Assembly (NCBI GenBank): GCA_964486075.1
Contig: CAZALU010000015.1
Location: forward strand, 1-49,824
Reading direction: 5' to 3'
From: JAHIJO01 sp964486075
Lineage (GTDB): Bacteria > Verrucomicrobiota > Kiritimatiellia > JAAZAB01
DNA length: 49,824 bases
Shown here: positions 17,076 through 25,196 of the stretch, piece after piece
How the letters are laid out: each line of letters begins with the position of its first letter
Position numbering within the stretch: position 1 is the first letter of the stretch
The notes under the pieces: generated by a model
Database searches by the model: none
The model's input: the letters and a program-made list of their open reading frames with translations, nothing else
What the model was told of the DNA's origin: nothing
Made by a program: the position numbers and the translations under genes

Positions 17076-18492
17076 TTTGTTGCCATTCGGTCAGCGATAT
17101 TTCCAGTACACGCCGGTCTGATTCCCGATAATAAAAATATATTGCCGGAAGCTCGGTACGATCCGGGATAGACAACAATTCGTCCGACTGGAGTACCTTG
17201 CCGTCAAAGTTTCCATAGGCATGCCGGATAGCCGCATCGAAACCCACGCTGAATATGGGGATGGGGCCAAGCCGGCACGGAATATTGAGGAAGATGTAAT
17301 TCATCCCAGCCGGTTGCGCCGGGTAGAGGGCCTTGACCTGTTCGGGGATAGACTTTGCGAGGGCTGCCGCGCTGTAATATTGATCGGCATGGTAAAAACA
17401 GCGTATTGCGTGGCAGGCGAGCGGTAACGCCAGCATCAGTAGGATGATTTTTCTCCAGCGCGGCCAAGTTCCTCCGATCAGGACCCAGGCGCCGGCGAGA
17501 AGAATCCAGTAAGGCATTTGGGCCATGTACAGGAAGCGCAGGGGGAGTCCGACTGTTCCTGAAAAGGGGAGATAAAGGGCCACGGTCGCCAGGACCAGAA
17601 CAAGGCCCTGGCCCAGTTCGAGCCAACACCTGCGATGCGCCAGCAGAAACGCCGCGAAGACGAGGGGCAGGGAGAAAAAGAATTGTTCCGGGAAGTGCAG
17701 GGCGGCTACATCGAGGATCGAGCGGATATTTTTCAAGAGCCCGAGCAGGAAATTGGTATGCATCATGTTTACCTGGCCGATACTTCTGCCCAGGATAAAA
17801 TAGCGCACGATCAGTGCCAGCAACAGTTCGCCCGTGAAAAAAGCCAGCAGATAAAGCCGTTGCCAGCGGGGCAGTGGCAGTTGCCGGCGCGGGGCAAAAA
17901 GGAACAGCGCGACGACCGCCGGAAAGGAGAAGGCGGCTTCATAAGTTGCCATGGCGGCTAGGAACATGGCGGCGGACAGCAGCAGCCAACGGCGGCGCAG
18001 AGGATTGCGACAGAACAGGACAACCCCGTAAAAAGCGGCCAGGTAAAAGAAAGCGCAGAGCAGACCGGTTCTTCCTGAGATCCAGGTCAGATTTTCGCAT
18101 CCGACAGGGGCCGTGATAAACAACAGGGTGGCGACAATGGGTAATACCCATTGGGCGGTAAGGCGGCGCAGAATCAGGAGCAACCAGGCGCTGTTGGCGG
18201 CATGCAGGAGCCAGCTGTGCAGATGCCAACCCAGGGGATTCTCGCCGAAAAAATTAAGATCGCAGTAGAAACTAACGCGCATCAGCGGTCGGTACAGATT
18301 GCAAAATCCCCAGCTGGAATTGAAAAACGCCAGGAGTTTGCCTGGAGCAACCTTCTCCAGCCAGAGGTAATCTTCCAGCATGAACCAGGCGGAGTGGGCC
18401 GGAAAATATATGAGGCCGGTGAGCAGGAACGCGCCCAGCAGTACGGCTATGTACAGTAAACCGGTCCTTTTTAATTTAGAATTGGCAAACAT
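17065..18492 (-). CDS. Polytopic membrane protein, glycosyltransferase-like
   Basis: The 475-residue protein has about ten hydrophobic helices, starting with GLLYIAVLLGAFLLTGLIYF. After helix 1 there is an acidic loop FMLEDYLWLEKV and a conserved-looking NLYRPLMRVSFYCDLNFFG segment, then HLHSWLLHAAN. This N-terminal pattern (acidic pair, RP-x3-S/T, xDxxxFG, HxxNxxxH-type) is what I associate with bacterial dolichyl-phosphate-mannose-protein mannosyltransferase-like (GT39/GT-C) proteins. GT-C enzymes use lipid-linked sugars at the outer face of the inner membrane. The C-terminal 100 residues are soluble. No glycan cluster adjoins it, so substrate and acceptor are unknown. Function is moderately supported. 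Confidence 0.65.
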   Translation of the reverse strand: MFANSKLKRTGLLYIAVLLGAFLLTGLIYFPAHSAWFMLEDYLWLEKVAPGKLLAFFNSSWGFCNLYRPLMRVSFYCDLNFFGENPLGWHLHSWLLHAANSAWLLLILRRLTAQWVLPIVATLLFITAPVGCENLTWISGRTGLLCAFFYLAAFYGVVLFCRNPLRRRWLLLSAAMFLAAMATYEAAFSFPAVVALFLFAPRRQLPLPRWQRLYLLAFFTGELLLALIVRYFILGRSIGQVNMMHTNFLLGLLKNIRSILDVAALHFPEQFFFSLPLVFAAFLLAHRRCWLELGQGLVLVLATVALYLPFSGTVGLPLRFLYMAQMPYWILLAGAWVLIGGTWPRWRKIILLMLALPLACHAIRCFYHADQYYSAAALAKSIPEQVKALYPAQPAGMNYIFLNIPCRLGPIPIFSVGFDAAIRHAYGNFDGKVLQSDELLSIPDRTELPAIYFYYRESDRRVLEISLTEWQQIIP

Positions 18493-18733
18493 TCTACCTA
18501 TATGCCAACATAGGCTATGTCCTGTCCGGTTCGTCAGCGATTGCCCTATGTTTCCAATTGAAAATTTAAGACCGGAAGCGCGTTAGGGACAACGCGCTCC
18601 ACCTCGCCTGAATTGCCAATCTTCACTCTCCATTGGTGGAGCAGCTTGTCCACAAGACGCTTTTCTCCCGAATCGGACGCTTGCTGCCGCATGCACTAGA
18701 AGCGGACAAGTTGGGGTTCTGCAATCGGGATAA
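18493..18733. other. Intergenic region with nested hairpins
   Basis: No gene is seen. A hairpin GCGCGTT-AGGGAC-AACGCGC spans 18578-18597. TCCACC directly after it pairs with GGTGGA near 18636, and GTCCacaAGACGC/GCGGACAAG-type blocks follow up to 18710. This looks like an extragenic palindromic repeat cluster, downstream of glmM and upstream of the membrane-protein gene, both on the minus strand. Confidence 0.5.
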
Positions 18734-20089
18734 TCAACCCAGGCATTGTCTGACGATTTGAGCCAACGATTCGGCGATCCGGCTGGTCAGGTTGTTATCC
18801 ATGCTTTCGACCATTACGCGGCAGAGGGGCTGGGTGCCGGAATAGCGCACGAGCACACGCCCCTGGTCGGCCAACTCCGCCTGAGCTTTTTGAATAGCAT
18901 CTTGGAGTGGCGTCACTTTGTCCAGCGGCGGCTTGGACCGGACTGCGACATTGACCAAGGACTGAGGCGCGAGGCGCATGATCTCGGCCAACTCGGATAT
19001 TTTTTTGTCGGAATCCTGAAGAATCGCCAGGAGCTGCAGCGCCGAGATGATCCCGTCGCCCGAGGTATGCAAGTCCAGGAAAATAATATGCCCCGACGCT
19101 TCCCCGCCCAGGACAGCTATTTTTTCCCGCATCATGCGCAGAACATAACGGTCACCGACATCCGCGTCTGCTGTCTTGATATTGAGCTTGTGCATGGCTT
19201 GGCGGAAGCCGAAGTTGCTCATCGCCGTGGTGATGACCAGGTTATTGCGGAGAATTCCGCAGGCTTGCATGTGTTTGGCGCAGATGGCAATGACATGGTC
19301 GCCGGTAAGCTGGCGACCATGCTCATCGACAACTATCAGCCGATCGCCGTCGCCGTCAAACGCCAGGCCAATGTCAGCGCCGACCTCCAGCACCTTATGG
19401 GCCAGATCTTGGGGATACATGGCGCCGCAGTTATCGTTAATATTCTGGCCGTTGGGATGATCGTGAATGGTGATCACCTCGGCACCGAGCTCGGCGAATA
19501 TAATCGGGGCGACTTTGTAGGTGGCTCCGTTGGCGCAGTCTAAGACAAGTTTCATGCCTGCCAGCGAGAGGCTGTCGGGAAAAGTGTTCTTGCAGAAAAC
19601 TATATAACGGCCAATGGCGTCATCGATCCGGAAAGCCTTGCCGATTTCGGAGGCTGTTGGCCGGATGTTTTTGATTTTAGCCGTGGTGACCAGGGATTCG
19701 ATTTCGTTCTCCACTTCGTCAGCAATCTTGAAGCCGTCCCTTGAAAATATCTTGATTCCATTGTCCTGGTAGGGGTTGTGGGAGGCCGAAATCACCATAC
19801 CGGCGTCGGCGCGCATGCTGTGAGTGATAAAGGCGATGCCCGGGGTTGGCATGGGCCCCACCAACAGGACATCCACGCCCATGGAGCAAATACCGGCCGT
19901 CAGGGCGTTTTCGATCATATACCCGCTGACGCGGGTGTCCTTGCCGATGACGATGCGGTGCCGGTTGTTGTGCCGCTTGCAGATATGGGCGGTGGCTCGT
20001 CCGATGGCCAGCGCGGTTTCTGCCGTCATAGGCTCCAGATTAGCGACTCCGCGCACGCCATCCGTTCCGAATAACTTACCCTTGCTCAT
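18734..20089 (-). CDS. glmM: Phosphoglucosamine mutase
   Basis: It converts glucosamine-6-phosphate to glucosamine-1-phosphate on the way to UDP-GlcNAc for peptidoglycan and LPS. The 451-residue protein has the family's four domains. It starts with KLFGTDGVRG, has the phosphoserine loop VISASHNPYQDNGIKIF (catalytic Ser about 101), the magnesium loop AFDGDGDR, the sugar-binding GGEASGHI, and the C-terminal phosphate-binding RYSGTQPLCRVMVE. GEASGH and the short ASHNPY loop favour GlmM over phosphomannomutase. GAGG eight bases before the ATG supports the start. It is downstream of the OmpA-like gene on the same strand but separated from it by a strong terminator. Confidence 0.95.
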   Translation of the reverse strand: MSKGKLFGTDGVRGVANLEPMTAETALAIGRATAHICKRHNNRHRIVIGKDTRVSGYMIENALTAGICSMGVDVLLVGPMPTPGIAFITHSMRADAGMVISASHNPYQDNGIKIFSRDGFKIADEVENEIESLVTTAKIKNIRPTASEIGKAFRIDDAIGRYIVFCKNTFPDSLSLAGMKLVLDCANGATYKVAPIIFAELGAEVITIHDHPNGQNINDNCGAMYPQDLAHKVLEVGADIGLAFDGDGDRLIVVDEHGRQLTGDHVIAICAKHMQACGILRNNLVITTAMSNFGFRQAMHKLNIKTADADVGDRYVLRMMREKIAVLGGEASGHIIFLDLHTSGDGIISALQLLAILQDSDKKISELAEIMRLAPQSLVNVAVRSKPPLDKVTPLQDAIQKAQAELADQGRVLVRYSGTQPLCRVMVESMDNNLTSRIAESLAQIVRQCLG

Positions 20090-20184
20090 GTTCTGATTCC
20101 TCAGCTAACCCGCACCGAATCCCTCCGCAGGAGGGGGGCTGAAAAAAAATATTAATTTATCCTAATCCGCCGCATCAGGATCCG

Positions 20185-20210
20185 AAAAAAAACTCCCCTC
20201 CGTGGAGGGG
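20185..20210 (-). terminator. Rho-independent terminator of the OmpA-like gene
   Basis: Read on the minus strand, CCCCTCC-AC-GGAGGGG forms a perfect 7-bp GC-rich stem, followed by AG and eight T residues (positions 20192-20185). It lies about 85 bases past the stop at 20297. Its stem has the same CCCCTCC/GGAGGGG core as repeat family R1. Confidence 0.75.
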
Positions 20211-20296
20211 GTGGTTCTCGAAGCAAAATGCTAACACCAGGTTAACTAATTATGAAATTTGAGTCACGCAATCAATGGCGATTTTTCGCGGTTGTC

Positions 20297-21370
20297 CTAG
20301 TGCGCCGTCGGCGCGGCACGGATATGGATCGTCATGCGGCGATTCGCGGGATTGATGTTGGCTGGATCGCCAGACTTTTTTGGCTGGGAAAAACCATATC
20401 CGACGGCCTTGATCTTCCTTCGCGAAAGATCATGTTTTTTTATAAAATAATCCCGCAGGGCATTGGCCCGTTTATTGGTCAGATTTAGGGCATCCTTCTC
20501 TGATAAGTTTGGCTGCTGGTCAATATGTCCTTCGATCAGCACGTCGGAACCGGGATGCTCCTGTACGATTTTTGCGATGGCGTCGAGTTCCATGAAGTAC
20601 TCGGGGTTGATCTGCCACTGCCCATCCGCGAAATTCATGACCAACTCGAATTCCTGTAGATCGATCGGCGCCACCGCCGCTGCCGGGGCGGGCTTTAGGG
20701 GCAAAGCGCCCGGCGCCACAAAGGCCGGCTCGGCAGCGGGGCGGGGCGCTTGGCGGGCGAAAGGGCTCCACGAGATGCTTGCGCTGGGAACGAAGTTGAA
20801 TTCCGTTTTGTCGAGCGTCATCTGCTCCATCACATCGATATTCACGGCCCAGGCCGGGGTGAAATGATAGGCTAATCCGACGCCGGCCCGGATCGGTATA
20901 TCGGTCTGACTCCGCCATTTGCGATTTTTTTCGTAGTGCAGCAGTCCTATGCCGCCGACCAGGTAGGGATCCCAGCTCCGGTTTTCGTCAGCTACAAAGT
21001 GAAAAAGCACATCGCCGTTCAGTCCCGCTACCCAGGTCGAATCCCCACGCAAACCCGGACGCGGCACCGGTACGCCGGTGTCGTAATTATATACAGGATT
21101 AGCCTTCAATTCGGGGAAATAGGAGATTTCGAATCGGAAGGTCCAGCGCGGAGTGTAGTCGTAGCCAATGCGCAACAGCCCATCTAAGCCGCCCTTGGTG
21201 GCCTCGTCGCCCTCGTATACGATACCGCCTGCGCCAAGGCTGAAGTACCAGGATGGAAATTCCGCGCTGGCTGGCTTAGCCGGGACATCCTGTCCGCGCA
21301 ACTGTCCAGATGCTCCGCAAATGAAACAACACATGATTAAAACTGTCGCGCACTGATTATGTTTATTCAT
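20297..21370 (-). CDS. OmpA-family outer membrane protein
   Basis: The 357 residues begin with a signal peptide (about residues 1-27, CATVLIMCCFICGASGQLRGQ). A beta-barrel-like domain of about 180 residues follows, with alternating aromatic strands such as WYFSLGAGGIVYEGD, WTFRFEISYFP, DPYLVGGIGLLHYEK and RAGVGLAYHF. After a Pro/Ala linker (about 205-235) comes an OmpA-like peptidoglycan-binding domain with VLIEGHIDQQ, NKRANALRDYFIKKH and VGYGFSQP, ending NRRMTIHI. It probably anchors the outer membrane to the wall. The usual Asp in the HTD motif reads HID, which keeps the acid. It is a single-gene unit ending in the terminator at 20185-20210. Confidence 0.88.
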   Translation of the reverse strand: MNKHNQCATVLIMCCFICGASGQLRGQDVPAKPASAEFPSWYFSLGAGGIVYEGDEATKGGLDGLLRIGYDYTPRWTFRFEISYFPELKANPVYNYDTGVPVPRPGLRGDSTWVAGLNGDVLFHFVADENRSWDPYLVGGIGLLHYEKNRKWRSQTDIPIRAGVGLAYHFTPAWAVNIDVMEQMTLDKTEFNFVPSASISWSPFARQAPRPAAEPAFVAPGALPLKPAPAAAVAPIDLQEFELVMNFADGQWQINPEYFMELDAIAKIVQEHPGSDVLIEGHIDQQPNLSEKDALNLTNKRANALRDYFIKKHDLSRRKIKAVGYGFSQPKKSGDPANINPANRRMTIHIRAAPTAH

Positions 21371-21558
21371 TAGAAAGCCACTTTAGAAGGTGTATTAAAA
21401 ATGGAGTAATTGGCATTACCCAATGTCAATCGCCTTAATAGTAATCTGTCCTCCTCCGAAAGCAACAGAAAAGAATTGGTTTTTATGCGAACTTATCTTG
21501 AATAGATCTAACTGTTTGTTTATGGTGAGGGGGTGATTATTGGAAAGGCAATGTTGCA

Positions 21559-22683
21559 ATGAAGGACTCTCCCATGCGTTCATCGATGGTCGCTTTTGTC
21601 TTTGTCTGCCTGAGCTTGGGAACTATGCTACGGCTGTGGGTCCTGTCAGCCGGCGCGGTTCCGCTTGACCGGGTTGCGCTGTCGTCTCCCGTTGGCCTGG
21701 CGGCATTGCCCGTGGCGAAGGTTACCTTGAAAGTCGGCATGGTTTCCGATACCGCCCGGTTCAATGACGCGGGATTCAACCAATCCTGCAAGGAGGGCTT
21801 GGAACGGGCCATGCGCGAATTGCATGTCGAAGGCCATTTTCGGGAATCGCACAGTTCGGATGACTACATGACCAACCTGCTTGAGCTGGCCCATGCCAGG
21901 TGCGGGTTGATCATCGGAGTTGGCTCGATGATGCATGCAGCTATGGCCAAGGTGGCCAATCAGAATCCGGACATCAAGTTTGCCATGGTCGATGGCATTT
22001 TCTATCCGCCGATGATTAATGTCGAGAGCCTGACCTTCAGCGTGGAGGAGGCGGCTTTTCCGGTGGGATTCCTGGCGGCGGCCTGGGCCGATTTCATGGA
22101 TCCGCAAAACGCGCGTGTTGGTTTTGTGGCCGGCATGAAGATAGATGCGGTGCAGCAGTTCCTGGCACCCTACCAAGCCGGGGTGGCTCACTTTAACAAC
22201 AAGTATCATAAAAACGTGCCCGTGTTCGGCGATTACGCCGGCTCGTTCGATGATTTCACGAGAGGCAAAGCCATTGGCGAATCCATGATAGCCGAGGGCG
22301 TGGACGTGATTTTCGGGGTGGGCGGCCAGACGGGCGCCGGCGGGCTGCAGGCGGCCAAGGATCACGGCAAGTGGGGCATAGGGGTTGATGTTGACCAATT
22401 CTTTTCGCTGCCTCAAGTCAAAGAGTGTCTTTTGACCTCGTGCATGAAAAGGATGGACAATGCCGTTTTTGACATGGTCCAGAATATGTTGGCCGGACAA
22501 TTCGAGGCCGGCGGTAACCGGATCGGCACGCTGGCCAACGGGCAGGTTGGGTTGGCGCCTTTTCATGCCTATGAGCTTTTGATTCCGGATCACACTCGGA
22601 CAGACCTCGATGACATCCAACAGGCCATCCGCGGAGGCAGAATTGCCACCGGCTGGCCCCCCAGCTATGTTATCCCCTGGTAA
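21559..22683 (+). CDS. BMP-family (PnrA/Med-type) basic membrane lipoprotein-like binding protein
   Basis: The 374-residue protein resembles substrate-binding proteins that bind nucleosides in other bacteria. Signatures are KVGMVSDTARFNDAGFNQSCKEGL, CGLIIGVGSMM, IKFAMVDGIF, VGFLAAAWADF, VGFVAGMKI, DVIFGVGGQTGAGGLQAAKD and WGIGVDVDQF. The N-terminus has a hydrophobic signal-like stretch (MVAFVFVCLSLGTMLRLWVLSAGA) with no lipobox cysteine, so it may be periplasmic rather than a lipoprotein. GGAAAGG ten bases before ATG 21559 supports the start; ATG 21574 is an alternative. No ABC permease or ATPase genes accompany it. Its stop abuts the remnant of an unrelated pseudogene on the other strand. 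Confidence 0.85.
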   Translation: MKDSPMRSSMVAFVFVCLSLGTMLRLWVLSAGAVPLDRVALSSPVGLAALPVAKVTLKVGMVSDTARFNDAGFNQSCKEGLERAMRELHVEGHFRESHSSDDYMTNLLELAHARCGLIIGVGSMMHAAMAKVANQNPDIKFAMVDGIFYPPMINVESLTFSVEEAAFPVGFLAAAWADFMDPQNARVGFVAGMKIDAVQQFLAPYQAGVAHFNNKYHKNVPVFGDYAGSFDDFTRGKAIGESMIAEGVDVIFGVGGQTGAGGLQAAKDHGKWGIGVDVDQFFSLPQVKECLLTSCMKRMDNAVFDMVQNMLAGQFEAGGNRIGTLANGQVGLAPFHAYELLIPDHTRTDLDDIQQAIRGGRIATGWPPSYVIPW

Positions 22684-23520
22684 GTGCCTGTAACTCAGCC
22701 CGTCCTCGTGTGAATCAAAATCGCTTGCGGTCCTCGCTACACGCAAGACGGTGTCTCCGGAATCCTTAACGATGACAGTCACCGCGGCGTTTAATTTGTT
22801 ACGCGTGTAGATCAGCTTCTGGCCGGACTGAAGAAGGCCGAAACGACAGAGGGCACTGAGCTTGATCCGCGGCGTTCCCTTGTTCTCCTGTGCGGAGTCC
22901 CCCTTCGTCGCCGTAGCATGGGCGGCCGCCTCAATCATCTGATCGATCGTTTCCCGATAACCCTCATCCCGGACGTCGGTAAATTTGTCCTCGCGCTCCG
23001 TAAGTACATACCCTGAATTTACGAGTGTGTCCGTGTACTCAGCCAACAGCAGGCGGCCACGCTCGGAAACCTGCGGATGATTCATGCAAGGATACAGTAC
23101 GCGGTCGTAGAACGCCTGATAGCTCATGGCGACGAACCGCTTGTCCTTCGGTTGAGCACGCTTCCCCTCCACCCAAGACGTCAGGAAGACTAGCACCCGA
23201 TTATTGATTTTGCACCCACCGGCATCACCATCGCATATGGGGTACTCTGGGGTTTCCCACGCCCACGTTGCATATTTCTCGGTCTGGTTCTTAAGTTTCG
23301 CGGCCTCGATCTTGTTCTCGACAAGCAGGAGCAACTTGCGCCGGTTCCCTCCCTGCTGCGCATACATGGCGGAAGCGGCCATATCGAACGAGCATTTCTA
23401 ACCATCTACCTTGACGGTCTTCTCCGGATCCCCTGAAAGAGCATTTGGCATGACACTCGACTCGCAGAAATTCGCGGTCTGAATCTCCTCTCCCGCCAAC
23501 CAAGACCAATTGGCCCGCGT
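22684..23520 (-). pseudogene. Remnant of a PD-(D/E)XK-like nuclease gene
   Basis: Read on the minus strand, one frame encodes recognisable protein interrupted by an in-frame TAG at 23400-23398. Upstream of it is TRANWSWLAGEEIQTANFCE; downstream is KLLLLVENKIEAAKLKNQTE, which fits a PDDEXK-type core (acidic residue, then ExK: EN-K-I-E). Next come RVLVFLTSW and a terminal segment (KLSALCRFGLLQSGQKLIY, GLSYR) that resembles a RAMA/DUF4357-like end domain. No start codon precedes the TAG and the 3' end stops abruptly at the BMP gene, so both ends look lost. Such genes are usually accessory or defence-linked. The nuclease assignment is moderate; pseudogene status is well supported. Confidence 0.6.
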
Positions 23521-23634
23521 TCCTGGCCGTGCCTGCGTTGGCTTGCTATCTCGCTATGTCGCATATCAAGTCACTGTCTGATTCCCGCGGGACAATCGGT
23601 TCCGTTTCTATTGGCGGTTTAAATGTTGCTTGTT

Positions 23635-23764
23635 GATTCCGCTGAAAAAGTCTAGCGGACGGCAGGAATGCCGTCCCTCCCTTGGTAAAAATAGGCCTTT
23701 TTTAGAAAATTGGGAGGGTCGGGATTTCTTCCCGACCGTCTTTGCCGCCTTTTTCAGCGGAATC
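23635..23764. mobile_element. MITE-like repeat R2, copy 1, 130 bp with perfect 16-bp terminal inverted repeats
   Basis: The ends GATTCCGCTGAAAAAG (23635-23650) and CTTTTTCAGCGGAATC (23749-23764) are exact reverse complements. GCTTGTT occurs directly before (23628-23634) and after (23765-23771), which could be a 7-bp target duplication. Inside are a GACGGCAggaATGCCGTC hairpin, a central AAATAGGCCTTTTT and a GGTCGGGatttcttCCCGACC hairpin. A second copy lies at 49636-49760 in the other orientation. It has no coding capacity. Confidence 0.85.
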
Positions 23765-23771
23765 GCTTGTT

Positions 23772-23809
23772 TAGACTTGATCCTTATGACTAGACTTGAC
23801 CCTTATGTG
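23772..23809. repeat. Tandem duplication of a 19-bp unit
   Basis: TAGACTTGATCCTTATGAC (23772-23790) is followed at once by TAGACTTGACCCTTATGTG (23791-23809), 17 of 19 bases identical. The duplication covers the likely start codon of the S24 gene and lies eight bases past the MITE end. Confidence 0.7.
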
Positions 23810-24229
23810 GGGGATTTGGCGGCAGGGCAATGGAGCAATGGCTTCTTCTTTTCATCACTGGATGAATGCCACGCTGCGCAATGGCTCAAAGTACCGGCGG
23901 CTCTTAGCGGCAAGAATCGATTCATCGTTGAAGTTGCTGGCGATTCCATGGAACCGACTTTTTGTCGTGGCGAATTGCTCGTCTTTGAATACCATCGCAC
24001 CCCGCGTCAGGATGGTCAGGTTGTTATTGCTTTGCTTGCTGACACTGCCAATGATTCGGAACCACAGGTGGCCATCAAACGCATCCGTCAGGACCGCTAC
24101 AACTGGCGGATTATATCGGACAATCCGACTTTTTCAGAACAGACGGTTTCAAAGAATGTTTGTCGCTATCCAATACTTGGAACATATGTGGGAAGAATAG
24201 GTCGTCACATCCGCCAACCTGTGTCCTGA
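23786..24229 (+). CDS. S24-family (LexA/CI-like) peptidase domain protein, N-terminally truncated
   Basis: The 147-residue product is an S24 serine peptidase domain. FIVEVAGDSMEPTFCRGELL carries the nucleophile Ser54, and VAIKRIRQ carries the general base Lys98. Such domains drive self-cleavage of LexA/CI repressors or act as phage-type proteases. The normal N-terminal DNA-binding helix-turn-helix is missing. The open frame continues upstream to 23630, but that part is read through the MITE and looks non-native. I therefore start at ATG 23786 in the 19-bp tandem repeat; no good ribosome binding site is seen. It is probably the C-terminal remnant of a prophage-type repressor and may not be expressed. 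The catalytic dyad is intact. Confidence 0.6.
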   Translation: MTRLDPYVGDLAAGQWSNGFFFSSLDECHAAQWLKVPAALSGKNRFIVEVAGDSMEPTFCRGELLVFEYHRTPRQDGQVVIALLADTANDSEPQVAIKRIRQDRYNWRIISDNPTFSEQTVSKNVCRYPILGTYVGRIGRHIRQPVS

Positions 24230-24568
24230 AATTCGGGATGGAACAGCCGTTATTGTCGGAGGTAATACTCGGCCAGAATACGACTAAGCTGGAACTGAAC
24301 AATCCCTGTTGCCCTTGGATTTTACCAATTCTTACCGCCCAGGCATACATCCAAAGGATGTCGAACAATCTGCCGACTTTATCCTGTATGCCTTTTCGCA
24401 GGGTGGAATTGACGAAAAAAGGGGGGGTCGCGAGTCGGAATCCCTGGCCAACGCTCGGGCAGGCGAACCCGCCTTCGCCGAGGCGCTACGGCGGGCAGGC
24501 CGTCGACACGCGGATTTTTAGTCCGCAGTAGACATTTCTTGCGTAAACGATCACCTATAAGAAAAAGC
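24230..24568. other. Non-coding gap with a decayed tRNA copy and repeats
   Basis: No gene is seen. A short open frame (24309-24521) is of uncertain meaning. From 24415 there is A6-G7, then the tRNA-like fragment and inserted repeat described separately. The segment between 24530 and 24568 separates these from the intact tRNA-Phe. Confidence 0.5.
24427..24525 (-). pseudogene. Broken duplicate of tRNA-Phe with an inserted repeat
   Basis: On the minus strand GCGGA-CTAAAAA-TCCGC-GTGTC nearly repeats the anticodon arm and variable loop of the intact tRNA-Phe at 24571-24643, with loop CTAAAAA instead of CTGAAAA. A T-arm/acceptor-like part (GATTCCGACTCGCGACC, about 24443-24427) follows after an insertion of about 55 bases. 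The insertion contains a 25-bp block also found at 44281-44305 and a GGCGAAGGCGGG-type palindrome. The 5' half is absent. Confidence 0.6.
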
Positions 24569-24570
24569 GG

Positions 24571-24643
<73 letters not shown>

Positions 24644-24842
24644 GCATCTGGAAACTGATCGACAAAAACATACTATAGCGGCGTTCATGAAAGATTCAAT
24701 GGTATTTTATCAGTCTTCTTTTTCGGTTGCCTTTTGCAAAGTGGATAATACTATTCAGAAGGCTGGTATTGAGTGCTCATAAATATAACAGGAGGCATTC
24801 CGTTGCCGGATGACTCCTGCGTCATTGCGAAAGGATAACCCC

Positions 24843-25196
24843 ATGATTCGTAAACCGTCCGAAATGAAAACAGAAGTCAAACAAGTGCGCGACGGCAAGG
24901 GCCAGGTCACGTTTCAGCACCTGTTCCAGAAGGCAGAGATCAAGGCCAAGACCAGGCTGTGCGCCCGTTTGCTTGTGCCGCCAGGCGCCAGTATCGGTAT
25001 GCACCGTCACAACGGAGAAGACGAGCTATTTGTCATCATCCAGGGATCCGGGATCATCGATGATGGTACAACCCGGACGCCGGTCGGCACCGGCGATGCG
25101 ATTCTGACCGGCAACGGCGAAGCCCATGCCCTGGAAAATACCGGCGCGGATACGCTGGAACTGTTGGCCATCATTATGCTCTACGGTGCGGCATGA
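24843..25196 (+). CDS. Small single-domain cupin protein
   Basis: The 117-residue protein is a minimal cupin beta-barrel. Motif 1 is GMHRHNGEDELFVIIQGSG (two His and a Glu as metal ligands). Motif 2 is VGTGDAILTGNGEAHALENTG, with the late His. Such proteins bind a divalent metal and act as isomerases, oxygenases, or sugar or ligand binders, so no reaction can be given. ATG 24843 is chosen because AGG lies 10 bases before it; an ATG at 24810 is less well placed. The stop TGA overlaps the next ATG (ATGA), so it is translated together with an iron-type alcohol dehydrogenase. Confidence 0.85.
   Translation: MIRKPSEMKTEVKQVRDGKGQVTFQHLFQKAEIKAKTRLCARLLVPPGASIGMHRHNGEDELFVIIQGSGIIDDGTTRTPVGTGDAILTGNGEAHALENTGADTLELLAIIMLYGAA

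Noticed and set aside
18746..19543. Plus-strand open frame opposite glmM
   Set aside because: It is antisense to glmM, whose conserved motifs span the same bases.
20111..20140. Second CCTCC/GGAGG stem before glmM as a terminator
   Set aside because: On the minus strand the T-run comes before the stem rather than after it, so it would not terminate transcription in that direction, and no plus-strand gene ends there.
21646..22683. Minus-strand frame running on from the nuclease fragment across the BMP gene
   Set aside because: This part is the antisense shadow of a well-supported BMP-family gene. Only the portion above 22684 looks like protein.
24309..24521. Small open frame between the S24 gene and tRNA-Phe
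   Set aside because: Its second half is read through the broken tRNA copy and inserted repeat, and there is no ribosome binding site.
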